64,000 bases of DNA from Azadirachta indica (Eukaryota > Streptophyta > Magnoliopsida > Sapindales > Meliaceae), in NCBI GenBank assembly GCA_022749755.1, contig CM040452.1, positions 7,396,350 to 7,460,349 on the forward strand. Reading direction: 5' to 3'. This document shows, piece by piece, positions 1 through 10,582 of the stretch. The notes under the pieces were generated by a model. It did not search any database and was not told the DNA's origin. It saw nothing but the letters and a program-made list of their open reading frames with translations. Numbering within the stretch: position 1 is the first letter of the stretch; each line of letters begins with the position of its first letter. The translations under genes were made by a program, and so were the position numbers.

Positions 1-960
1 TGTAAACATACAAGCAAAGACAAACATTCTAGGTAATGTTCCCCTAAGCTGTGACAAAACAAAGCCAAAGCAATAGCCAAAGAAATTTGGTAGTAACAGC
101 AGCAAAGGGTTGCAATCCGCAGAAATAAACAGCAGCAGAAGCAATAAAAGGGCAGTAATCCAGCCCCTTGCAAAGTGTAAAATGTAGCAGGAAAAGTTTC
201 CATAGCAATGAAAGCGCTGAAGTAGAAAATAGTAGTCAAAACATATTTGAGTTGCAGAAGAATGTCCCGCTGAATGCAATGTGGAGAGTAGACCACCAAT
301 TCAAAGATGGACAAAGTGACCTTGATTTGTAAAAATGTCGGCCACTTTGTTGCCTTGCCTTGAAGATTTGAGAGATTTGAAACTCCAAGCTAAATTAATG
401 CTTACAGTTACTTTAACGGGCAATCAGCTGCCAGGGCCGAAGAAAATCTGAATGACTTAAGCATTGAACGATTGCTAAAGAACCACCCTGAATCCAAAGT
501 CGATGCCAACCAAGGTTCTAAGCTTCCTCAGTGGCTTGAATAACTGCCATTAATTCTGCATAAAAGGAGGTACAATACCCAATGAGACTGCAAAACTACA
601 ACAGAAAGTGCTCGAATGGTTCCTAAACACACCCTCACAAGCACCTACTCCCAGATTATTCTTAAAAAGGCCATCCATGTTAACCATAATTCAGTCGAAC
701 CAAGGCGTATCCCAAGTCACAGTAAGCACTACTCTAGGTGCTCTTCCTGGCCGCGAATCCAATCCAAGCTGATGGAAAATTCTTGTCAGAGTAACACCAC
801 ATGACTGGGTGTCTGGGACATATACTACCAAGAACTCGAAGCACCTTTTTACAATGAACCGTGGCACTAGAAGGAGACATGAAGACATTCTGAAAACGGA
901 AGAGAATCCTTGCGCGATAAATGGTATAAGGCACACAAACACAAGCAGCAAACCTCAAAT
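1..960 (-). mobile_element. LINE (L1-type) 3' relic with RNase H-like domain, copy A
   Basis: Read on the minus strand, about 700 down to 480 gives a broken RNase H-like domain of the plant LINE type: a GVFRNHS stretch, a SFAVSLG stretch, then MAVIQAT. Frame changes and a stop (about 520) break it. Further left (lower coordinates) lies the untranslated LINE tail, rich in AGCAGC triplets. A second copy at 6928-8150 is similar along its length and in its flanks, so this relic predates the tandem duplication of the acyltransferase unit. It is dead. Its left edge lies outside the window. Confidence 0.7.
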
Positions 961-1989
961 CTGTCTTTGTGAATAAAAGAAACTTGTAAAGAATTAAAAG
1001 TTCGACCGGAACATATCTAAAATTTAATTTTTACATATGTTGGCTGTTTGAGTTGACTTACAAGAGCATGCGTCAAACTCAGCTTTAGTAACGCAACTCA
1101 GTGGTAATGTCGCACTGGCCCACAATATGAGAGAATTGAAGTTCACCATCAGCCATATATATTATCTCGTAGAGCACCTTCATTCATACATGTAGATTTA
1201 ATTAACTGAAAGGAAGGGGAGCTTGAATCGTTACTAAATCATAGACAGACAGTCATTGTAAGTTTTGAATAATGGTTAATAGCTAATTTCTTTTAATTTC
1301 CTTTAATTTCCTTTCGGTGTATAACAGTTTCTTTTCTTGTTTCCCTTTATTAATAATTGTTATGAAAAATCACGCAACCGAGTAAATAGAAAATAAACAC
1401 AATCGCAAATAACACCAATTTATGTGAAAAACTTCTAAAAAATTTTAGAGAAAAAACTACGGGAGAGAGAGAGAGAGGTGGATTTCACTAAGATGAGGAA
1501 GAAGAAAAACAGTATATAACTTGTCTTAAACTCCAAATATATAATCCGGGTTTGGGTTAGGTTCAAAAATAAAATCGGGTCGGGTCATGCCCATACAGTA
1601 AAACCCATATAATATACTTATATATATACACATATACAACATCGTCAAAGGGTGGAGGCGTTGCCCCCAGCTCCCAATAAGAGACGTTTCATCCCCTTAC
1701 ACCCCCGACGAGCTCTTCGGAGAGATCGATCTCCGATTACGTTAGCATACCCCAATATATTATATCGGTTATCAATATGGGTCACAAATTCTACAATAAT
1801 TTTTACCCTAAAACCTATTATGGTTGCTCTTAAAAAAGAAAAAAAGAAAAGTATACCAAGTTTTAACCTTGTATTATTCATTCAGTTCAATAAGAGTGAA
1901 ATCATCTTTTTATAATCTGGTATATATTTTCAGAAGTAGCAGTTGCCATGCAAATTCAGAAAGCAAATGCTTCTGTAGATTTTTCTGTT
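961..1989. other. Intergenic, with a unit-A-specific segment of about 745 bp
   Basis: Bases 961-1165 and 1910-1989 match 8151-8360 and 8380-8445 in the second unit. The stretch between, about 1165-1910, has no counterpart there, so it was inserted in unit A or lost from unit B. It holds a GA microsatellite near 1463, a somewhat GC-richer patch at 1640-1745 and an A-rich tract near 1833. I see no gene and no convincing terminal repeats. Confidence 0.5.
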
Positions 1990-1999
1990 GGTTGTAACT

Positions 2000-2170
2000 T
2001 TTTTACCTAAGTAAAATAATATATTATTGAAATATGTGAGAGAAGGAAGTACAAGAGCAGCCTGAAGGCATAGAGTACAAATAAAATTCAGGGTCTGAAA
2101 AACATAATTCGGAATGAAGAAACTTCAACAACTATAGGTAGAGTGATACTATAGAATAAAGAAACTGTTA
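2000..2170 (-). mobile_element. 5'-truncated LINE insertion with 10-bp target duplication
   Basis: A 171-bp insert is flanked by the identical 10-mer GGTTGTAACT at 1990-1999 and 2171-2180. The second tandem unit has a single copy of this 10-mer with no insert (about 8449-8460), which is the empty site. The insert starts with a T-run, that is a poly(A) tail on the minus strand, and its body resembles 6928-7010, the 3' tail of the LINE relic in unit B. These are the marks of target-primed retroposition of a heavily 5'-truncated LINE. Confidence 0.8.
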
Positions 2171-2448
2171 GGTTGTAACTCATTGCGGGCTTGTTCAAAA
2201 TACTTAATTACCAAATCTAAATTCGTAGGAGATTGCATATATTCATATTGTTTTTTTCAGAGCTAATATTGATAATATCTTGGTCAAGTTAGGCTAATAT
2301 ATACGTAGATAACTAAATACAGAACAACACGATTTCTTGGAACACTCCTATTAGTTGTGTGGAGGGGAATAATAAAAATGGTTTGAATTCGTTAGTGCCA
2401 GTTAATTTATATGATTGATCGATAAGATGTTTTAGTTAGATGCCAAAA

Positions 2449-2970
2449 GAAAAAAATTGCGTTTAGATTAGCTAATTTGGCTTTCATTTTGTTGATTTTA
2501 CTTAGTGGAGCCTATTTAATTGTAAACTTAATCTAAAATATTGAATTGTCTAAAGTTATATTAAATTAATCCATTAGAAATTTCTATTGTCAGGTATGAT
2601 AAAGATTGGTGTGTTAGATGAAGATTCAGATTAATGGTTGAAATTGAACAAAGTGGTGGTGTAACAAACAAAATCAATGGTTTAGAATGAAACATAGAAT
2701 GATTTATTTCAACTATAAATTTTACAATTAAGTGAAAAATAAAAACTTGAGTTTTTACAAAATTCTTATTTTCAACAAAGTCATTCACGGTCTAGTGTTG
2801 GTCATCTACTTTCTAGGGATGTTCAGGGTTTATCTAATTTTCATTTGTCTTAGCTCTTTGTTTTTTGGAAGGTTGTGCAGGATTGATGTACTTTGTCTCT
2901 TTTTTCTTTTTTTTTTTTTTTTTACTGCATTTGCCTCTTCTTTGAGGCTCATTTATTTAAAAAAAAAAAA
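2449..2970 (+). mobile_element. Poly(A) retroposon (LINE 3' end) with target duplication of about 15-21 bp
   Basis: An insert of about 520 bp ends in a pure A-run at 2959-2971. It is bracketed by direct repeats that begin with the 15-mer ATGTTTTAGTTAGAT at 2427-2441 and 2971-2985 and continue as imperfect CCAAAA/ACAAAA. Unit B has one copy of this target at about 8703 and no insert. The 3' part, with long T-runs followed by a GAGGCTCATTTATTT stretch before the tail, looks like a plant LINE 3' UTR. No coding remnant is visible. Confidence 0.75.
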
Positions 2971-3296
2971 ATGTTTTAGTTAGATACAAAAACTTTGCAA
3001 TTTTAATTTTATTTATATAGGTGAGTTTATATTTTATTTTTTTCAAATAGGGATTTGGATCTATTACTCAAAGATGTTAATATTTCTAATATTTTCATTT
3101 TAATTTTGTTTATTATTCTTTCGTACACTAACTTATCCTTAAAACTAATTTTTCTGATAATTTTTCATCAGATTAAAATAAAATAAATCATATAAGACGT
3201 GTTAATAATATATAATAGAATTTGTAAGGGAATTTTTATTTATCTCTCATATTGTTGTTATTATATTGAGCTGCTGGTTTACTGGTGATAAAAATA

Positions 3297-3377
3297 AAAA
3301 AAGGTTTTATGACTCAAATAAGTCTGAATAACACTTTAATCCAAAACTTTTGTGAAAAAAGGTTTTATGACTCAAAT
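3297..3377. repeat. Direct repeat of 23 bp
   Basis: The same 23 bases, a short A-run followed by GGTTTTATGACTCAAAT, occur at 3297-3319 and 3355-3377. The equivalent place in unit B (about 8995-9060) has only one loosely similar copy, so this looks like a small local duplication in unit A. Confidence 0.7.
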
Positions 3378-3499
3378 GTATTTGCTGCCAGAGTGCTCTT
3401 TCTCTGCTGCAGCTTTCTTTTTCTGTTGCTTATTTGTACTACCCTTCTCCTTTTGTTTAATTATTTAATATATTATTTTAGTTCTTTTTTTCTAAAAAA

Positions 3500-3890
3500 A
3501 GAGTACATAGGTGTTGAGCATAACAATGGATTATATTTATGTTCGTTTTGTACAAATGGGATCTCTCTTTTTCCAATCTTTAATATTTTGTGTTAATGTC
3601 ATTATCCCCGTTTTGATCATGTTTGATTACCTCTGATTTCATATTAATCTTGCTTGAGCTGTGGTCATCAGGTGTCATTGATGAAGTAAGATTAATGAAA
3701 AATTAAATATAATAAAACATTCCCCTGGATCATTTAGAATTAATAGCTGGTAAATGGACAAAGCAGATATTTTTGTTGGCTATAAATGTAGTTGGGAAAG
3801 CCTTTTTGCACTACAAATAGAGACAAGCTCTTAAAGTAAAAGATGAAGTACTTAAGCTCCCCTCCTGGATCATGTGATATATCTTTTTAT
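3500..3890 (+). pseudogene. Acyltransferase promoter/leader relic without a gene (unit A)
   Basis: This block matches 14700-15095, which lies downstream of copy B. Near its end, about 3811-3865, it contains a degraded version of the acyltransferase TATA box and 5' leader (ACAAATAGAG, then an AAGTAAAAGATGAA-like leader, then ACTTAAGCTC), as seen in front of copies B and C. The coding region that should follow is absent, and the block joins directly to sequence found further upstream of each real copy. It is probably the scar of a deleted tandem copy. Confidence 0.6.
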
Positions 3891-4545
3891 ATTTTATATA
3901 AACGAATTTATATAAATAGAACTGCTCTAAATAATTTTGTGGGCAGTAGGTAAGTAAATAATAGTGCATATATATTTTAATAATTTTTCAGACAAATAAA
4001 AAATCCTTCAAGTTAAGTAAGAGAGAATCAAGGAAAGTGATCTCTGTGATGTGCCTTGAAACACTCGTTTTGTGATCTTTTCTATTATTATATTATCGAC
4101 ACAGTTTTACATATTTTTCAATTTTAAGCTAAGTTTCTATACTCAATCTACGCATAACACATTCCCCGCATTTATTATATATATAGATATATATAATATA
4201 TATAGTCACTGAGAAGAGAAAGAATTAAAGATTCAACTTGCACACGAGAGATAATATTAAAAGATTCAAAATTTTTTATTTAGATTGTTGATCATCTGAC
4301 TTTCGGATAAAGTGGTATATAAACAAATTTAGATCTACATAGAATACAAAAAAAATTTAGGTCTAGTTAACGTATTTGATTCAACATCTTCGTATGTCAA
4401 AGAGAGATAATGGGACAAGCAACATGCTTTAGTCACTTTTTTTATAAAAAAAAATTATTAGCTAAAATTTTAAAAATGCATATATCTATGGTACAGCTGT
4501 ATACATGTGTATGGAGTTTGCTTGAAACGGGAAAGGTTGTTCGAC

Positions 4546-4553
4546 TATAAATA
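4546..4553 (+). promoter_or_regulatory. TATA box of BAHD copy A
   Basis: TATAAATA in the context ACTATAAATAGAG lies about 100 bp before the start codon. The same box and spacing occur before copies B (10486) and C (15638), which supports it as the shared core promoter. Confidence 0.75.
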
Positions 4554-4647
4554 GAGGCAACTCCTGGAGGTAAAAGATGAAATAGTAAAGCGATCCCATC
4601 TCTGAGATATACTACAAAGTCCTGATCCTGAAGCAGCAGATTGCATA

Positions 4648-6447
4648 ATGATGGAACCAAAATCACGTCTAGTATTCTCAGTTAAACGGCAAGAACCAGA
4701 ATTAATTATTCCGAGAAGACCAACACCGCGAGAAGTAAAGCAACTTTCAGACATTGCTGACCAGGAAGGCCTCAGATCTCTCACGCCAGCTATATTTTTT
4801 TACAGGAAATGCTTCACCTTCCATGAAAGGGAAAGACCCAGCTAAGGTTGTAAGGGAAGCACTAAGTAAAGCACTGGTGTTTTATTACCCTTTAGCTGGA
4901 AGGTTGCAAGAAGGCCCTAACAAGAAACTTATGGTGGATTGTAATGGCGAAGGAGTATTGTTCATTGAGGCTGATGCCAACTTCAAACTTGAGCAGCTTG
5001 GTGATGAAATTAAACCGCCATTTTCCTACTGGGAAGAGGTGATGTACGAAGTTCCAGACTCCAGAGGAATTATTGGTTGCCCACTATTGTTTATTCAAGT
5101 GAGTTTAATTTTCTCTACGTGTAGCGATAAATTTTTAATAGTTAATTTATGCAGTGGTGAAATATTGAATCTGCCTCCTTTAATATTTTATTGTAGACTC
5201 GTAGTTGACCCGTTAAATAGTCATAGGTGAGTATGTGCATCTTACAAGCACAAATACTGTGTATTGATGCATCCACATATATATACTCTAAAATACATAT
5301 GTTTTCTCGTGCATGTATATAGGATTGTAGACCATTGGATTCCTTATCATAAGGAGGATAATGATATTGAAATTTAGGAAGATCATGGAGATATAATTCT
5401 AAAAAAATCTTCATTTTGATTGGTTAGCGCAATTATATATAGTTAATCAATGTTGACAATCTTTTTATTGTATAAGTTGTTTGTTTTTTTAAACTTTGAT
5501 CAAATCTCAACAAATTCTAGGTAACTCGTTTGACATGTGGAGGATTCATTCTTGCATTGCTTTTCAACCACACAATGCTTGATGGGGTTAGCTTCGCAAA
5601 ATTCCTTAAAACCCTAGTAGAGTTCGCAAGCGGTGCAAATTCACCATCTTTAATGCCTGTTTGGGAACAAAATATCTTAGTAGCAAGAGATCCACCGCGA
5701 ATAACATGTACTCACCATGAATACGAGAAAGTAAACGAAAGCGAAGATGCTCAATTAGACACAGAGCCGATGGAGCACAAGTCATTCTACTTTGGCCCCA
5801 AAGAGATAAGTGCACTCTGGAACAACGTTCCCCTACACTTAAGAAACTTTACCACATTTGAATTATTAGCTGCTTATGTATGGAGATGTCGAACAGCTGC
5901 ACTTGAACTCGATCCTGATCAGGTTGTTCGATTTTCATGTGTAGTAAATATGCGCGGCAAACATTGTAACATACTACCGCCTGGATACTACGGAGTTGGG
6001 ATTGCATGCCCAGCTGCTTGCACAAAAGTTGATGATTTGTGTAAAAATCCATTGGGATATGCAGTGGAATTAGTAAAAAGTGCAAAGGCTAAAATGAATG
6101 AAGAATATATAAAATCTTTGGCAGATTTTCTGGTGATCATGGGACGACCTATGTTTGGAATCGAGGGAAACTTTCTTATTTCTAATGTACGTCGCCTAGG
6201 GTCTGATGAAATTGATTTTGGTTGGGGAAAACCTGTTTACGGAGGGCCCGCTTATTCTTCGCCATTGACGACTTACTTCGCGAAATACCAAAAGAAAGAT
6301 GGAGAGAATGGAATTCTCGTACTAATGTGCATGCCACCATCACCCATGGAAAGGTTTGAGAAAGAGTTGAAGAAAATTACCGAAGGATCTAAGGAAGATT
6401 TATATAAGATGAAGATGAAGCCCACCAGGATATTATCAAAGTTTTAA
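4648..6447 (+). CDS. BAHD acyltransferase copy A (clade V, benzyl-alcohol benzoyltransferase-like), exon 1 frameshifted
   Basis: BAHD enzymes move an acyl group from acyl-CoA to an alcohol or amine in the cytosol; this subtype usually makes benzoate or anthranilate esters. There are two exons, 4648-5098 and 5521-6447, around a 422-bp GT-AG phase-0 intron at the conserved Gln/Val-Thr-Arg-Leu position. Exon 2 carries the catalytic HxxxD as HTMLD (5569-5583) and the structural DFGWG (6214-6228). The total of about 458 codons is normal for the family. ATG 4648 (or the adjacent in-frame codon) opens the usual EPK...[12 protein letters not shown]-terminus. The one defect lies near 4803-4812: two bases fewer than copy B after the FFY codons move the reading frame, so translation from 4648 ends at about 4845. 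The rest of exon 1 is open in frame 2. Either this is a recent pseudogene or the two bases are a sequence error. A downstream ATG at 4754 would bypass the shift but lose the N-terminus. Confidence 0.85.
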
Positions 6448-6927
6448 GGCATACCTGCTGCTTGGTTACCAAATGTCAGACTGTATATCTTGGTAAAAAT
6501 AAATAAATAAATAAATAAATGTTGCTAATCAGGGTGAAACCACTTATATGTGAATGTTTAGGTAATTATCTTGTAGTTTAACTTTTTTGAGTCACGTAGT
6601 AATGCAATATAGTAATGGAGTCAAGTTTGAGTTCTTATAACAGGATTTTTCACTCTCTTTCATGGTATTGAGTAATGGAGGGTTCTTGGACCAAGTTCAG
6701 ATGTACTTTAAAATAAATAAAATAAAAAAGTTATGGAATATGCTTTGAATCAAATGACTAAAGTACAATTTCATTCTCCAGTTTTATAAAACTCTTCAAT
6801 AAGCATTTGCTTTATATCATTTTAGAAAACTTTTGTTTTTGTTAAATAAAAATGTTCAAAACTTGATGTTTGAAAATTAAGCATGTAAAATAAATCTGTT
6901 TTCCTTTTCCACGATATGAATAGTGTC
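6448..6927. other. 3' flank of BAHD copy A
   Basis: AT-rich intergenic DNA with a TAAA/AAAT microsatellite at about 6499-6520, 50-75 bp past the stop codon. No coding signal is visible. A polyadenylation signal is likely here, but several AATAAA-like words compete. Confidence 0.5.
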
Positions 6928-8150
6928 ATTGAAATAGGTCAAAGAAGGAATTATAAGAACCCGAAAGCATAAAGCAGAAATAAAATTCAGAGTTAATGGC
7001 ATAATTCACCTAGGAGCCCTGTCATTGCAGTTTTTCAAACACAAGCAATGAACGGCACAGAAGCAGCAAAAAACTAGTAATCCAGCCCCCTGCAATGTGT
7101 GTAATGTAGCAGAAAAAGTTTCATCAAGCACTGAAAGCGCTGAAGTAGAAAACAGTAGTCAAAACATATTTTAGCTGTAAAAGAAAGAGACCGCAGCAGC
7201 GAAACCTCGAAGCAGTTCAGCAGATTAGCTAGCAGCTCAAACAAACCAACAAACAAACTGCAGCAAGTATAACAAGCAGTCTTAGACATAGGAAAAAGGT
7301 TGCAATCCACCAAGACTAGGTGGCAGCATGCTCTTGGGATAGTTTACATATTTAATCGGATGAAAAAATTACCTTGAAGGCTATCATAGAAACCCAAAGT
7401 TAGGGACACCCCACATATTTGTAAGAAGGTCCCGCTGAATGCAATGAGGAGAGTAGACCACCAAGTAAAAGATGGACAAAGTAACCTTGATTTGTAAAAT
7501 GTCAGCCACCTTGTTGCCTTCCCTGAAGATTTGAGAGATTTAAACGTAAGGTAAGGTAATGCTTACAGTTACTCTAACGGGCCATCAGCTGCCAGGGCCG
7601 AAGAAAATTTGAACTTAAGCATTGAACGAGTGCTAAAGAATCACATTCAATCCAAAGTCGACGCCAATTAACCACGGTCGTAAGCTTCTTTAATGGCATG
7701 AATAACTGCCACGAATTCTGCAAAAAAAGAGGTACAAATCCCCAATGAGACTGCAAAACCACCACAGAAAGTACCCGAATGATTCCTAAACACACCCTCA
7801 CAAGCAGCTACTCCCAGATTGTTCTTAAAAAGGCCAGCCATGTTAACCTCAATTCAGTCGAACCAAGGCGGATCCCCAGTCACAACAAGCACTCTAGGTG
7901 CTCTTCCAAGCCACGGATCCAATCCAAGCTGATGGAAAATTCTTAGAGTAACGGGCCACATGACTTGGACATACATTACCAAGAACCCGAAGCACCCTTT
8001 TACAGCGAACCATGGCACATTTTTACAGCGAACCATGGCACTAGAAAGGCACATGGAGACATCCTGAAAAGAGAGGAGATTCCTGGCTCCTCAAATGGTG
8101 GAAGGCATACAAGCACAAGCAGCAAGCCACAAATCTGTCTTCTTGAATAA
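6928..8150 (-). mobile_element. LINE (L1-type) 3' relic with RNase H-like domain, copy B
   Basis: Minus-strand reading from about 8050 down to 7400 recovers the end of a plant LINE polyprotein in several frames: a GRAPRV...PPWFDW linker, a GVFRNHSG...FAVSLG RNase H core, WRRLWIECDS, and ISQIFREGNKVAD, which is the conserved REGN..AD end of the RNase H domain. Frameshifts separate these parts, so it is dead. The untranslated tail with AGCAGC triplets occupies about 6928-7330. It is paralogous to 1-960 with shared flanks. Confidence 0.78.
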
Positions 8151-9385
8151 GATAAACCTGTCTTTATGCTTTTTGTAAAGAATTAAATTCGACCGGAACA
8201 TATCTAAATTTCAATTTTACATATATTTGCTATTTGAGTTGACTTACAACAGCAAGCTTCCAACTCAGCTTTAATAATATACAACTCAGTGGTAATGTCG
8301 CACTGGCACACAATATATATATATATATATATATATATGAAAAAATTGAGGTTGACTATCAGCTTTCGTATAATTTGGTATTTTCAGAATTAGCAGTTGC
8401 CATGCATGTAAATTCAGAAAGCAAATGCTTCTGTAGATATTTCTGTTGGTTGTAACTCAGTTCGGGTTTGTTAAAAATAATTACCAAATGTAAATTCGTA
8501 GCAGATTGCATATATTTATATTTGTTTTTCTCTGAGTTAATGTTGATAATATCTTGATCAAGTTAGGTTAATATATACGTAGACAACTAAACATAGATCA
8601 ACACGATTTCTTGGAACGCTCTCTATTAGTTGTACAGAGAGGAATAATAAAAATTGGTTTGAATTTGTAAGTGCTAGTTAATTTGTACGATCGATCAATA
8701 AGATGTTTTAGTTAGATACAAAGAGCTTTGTAGTTTTAATTTTATTTATATCAGTGAGTTTCTATTTTTTGTTTTATATTAGCCAAAGATGTTAATTTTT
8801 CTAGTAGTATTTTCATTTCAGTTTTGTTCATCACTCTCTCATACACTAACTTATCCATACAACTCATGTTTCTACCGGAGTAAAATAAGATAAATTATAT
8901 AAAACACGTGTTAATAATATAATAGTTTGTATATATATTTAATATATCTCTTATGATTTTGTTATTATATTGAGCTACAGGTTCAGAGATGATAAAAATA
9001 AAATAGATATATTACGACTTGATTAAGTCTCAATACCAATTAAGTCTAACTTTGTGAAACTACAAGTTTTAGCCTGTTCTATTTATTAATGTAGTTAAGT
9101 TTAAAGGTTTGGCTGTTATTGACCTTCAAAAGAAAAAAGATTGTGACAACATTATCTTCATAGAAGACAAAAAAGAAAAGTTCTTACACTACAAAAACAA
9201 ATTGCATTTACCCTAGTTTTTTCTAAAGGAATAATAGTTTACCACCATCACCTGTCTTTTTCTAAAGATAATAGTGAATTCGACCTAAAATTAATAGCCT
9301 TTATGTACTGCAACAGGTATTTATTAAATTCTTCCGAGCCCACAACATTTCATGGTGATCATGCAATCAAGGTGAAACCTTATTG
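8151..9385. other. Intergenic part of unit B
   Basis: Collinear with 961-3300 of unit A but without the two retroposons inserted there. An (AT)n run lies at 8313-8338. The last 350 bp (about 9040-9385) do not match unit A and show no gene. Confidence 0.6.
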
Positions 9386-9389
9386 TTTC

Positions 9390-9664
9390 TAATACAACTT
9401 GTTTAGGTTTGAAAAGTTATTTGATTTTGGGTAGGGAATACCTGTTTATGTAGGACTTGCTAATTCTATGTTGTCAATGATTAGTTACCATGTTCAATAC
9501 GGAAAAAAAAGATGGATAGGATGGAATTCTAATAATTCTGTGCAAGCCACAATCAGCTATATATATTGAGAGGTGTAAAAGAGAGCTGAAGAAAATTACT
9601 GAAGGATCTGTGGAGGACTTACATTAGATTAAGTGCACTGATAAGATATTATTCAAGTTTTAAG
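9390..9664 (+). pseudogene. Solo 3' end of another BAHD acyltransferase
   Basis: Translation shows the end of a BAHD exon 2: a DFGWG-type motif in which the Trp codon is TAG (about 9433-9447), then PVYVGLANS, a GWNSN remnant of the GxNGI strand, and finally a stretch matching KKITEGS..DL and the C-terminus of copy A. Stops and frame changes run throughout. The 5' two thirds are missing. It sits between the LINE relic of unit B and the promoter of copy B, so an extra tandem copy once stood between A and B. Confidence 0.75.
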
Positions 9665-10485
9665 TCATCTGGCTAGTTACTTTAATCACCAAATAAAAAA
9701 TTTAGGTCAAGTTGTAAGTCACCTGATCTTCTTTAATAAGTTCAATAGAATATGCATAATAAAAAAAGGTTGACAACAGTTAAACCATTGAGATTTTTTT
9801 CTATTAATTTATATATAAACTGAACATGTGATACGTCTTATATATTTTAGTTTCTTTATTTGGTAGAAACTTTTCTTACTTTTGTGAAAATGTAGCACAT
9901 GGTAATAATACAATGGTAACATTATTTATATAAATGAAATTTTATAAGTAAATAGAACTATTCCAAATAATTTTGTAGGCATTAGTTACGTAAATAATAG
10001 TGCATATGTAGTTTAATAATTTTTCTGGCAAATAAATAATCCTTCAAGTTAAGTAAGAGAGAATCAAGGAAAGTGATTTCTGTGATGTGCCTGGAAACGC
10101 TCATTTTGCGATTTTTTCTATTATTATATTGTTTACACAGTTGTGCATATTTTTCTCTTTTAAGCTAAGTATCTATAATCAAATTACGCATATATGATAC
10201 ATGCCCCATATTTCGTATATATAGATATACATAATATAGCCACTGAGAAGAGAAAGAATTAAAGATTCCTACAGGTAAGTATGCCGGAAGTATCGTCCTG
10301 AACAAGGAATGCCTAATAAGAGAATTTTATGGAGAAATCCTTGTAATGAGAATCCCCTGTGATCCTGATTTGAGCAGGATTTGCTAGCTGGGTATATTGA
10401 TTCAGCAAAAGATTTGGCAACGGTAGCTTATAATATATATATGTGTGTGTGTGTGTCCGACTGGAGCCCAGATATATTGTTCTAC
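9665..10485. other. Upstream region of BAHD copy B
   Basis: About 9930-10260 matches 3900-4230 (unit A) and 15105-15425 (unit C). About 10270-10440 is shared with unit C only (15435-15610), whereas copy A has unrelated sequence there. Copy A therefore differs from B and C in its proximal promoter. A short GT microsatellite lies at 10441-10455. Confidence 0.6.
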
Positions 10486-10493
10486 TATAAATA
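10486..10493 (+). promoter_or_regulatory. TATA box of BAHD copy B pseudogene
   Basis: TATAAATA in the context ACTATAAATAGAG, 90 bp before the ancestral ATG at 10583. The same arrangement precedes copies A and C. Confidence 0.65.
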
Positions 10494-10582
10494 GAGATAA
10501 CCGCTGGCAAAAGATGAAATACTACTTACGCTCGCATCCCTGCATTAATTACAAAAGTCCTGAAGCAGCAGACTGCCCGACG

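Noticed and set aside
3285..3596. 103-codon reading frame upstream of BAHD copy A
   Set aside because: It is not conserved in units B or C and consists of low-complexity Phe/Leu codons from T-rich DNA.
4785..4806. T-run followed by ACAG in BAHD copy A that looks like a splice acceptor and might remove the frameshift
   Set aside because: The bases before it encode the conserved IFFY residues, and no donor site upstream would keep them. Copies B and the family have no intron here.
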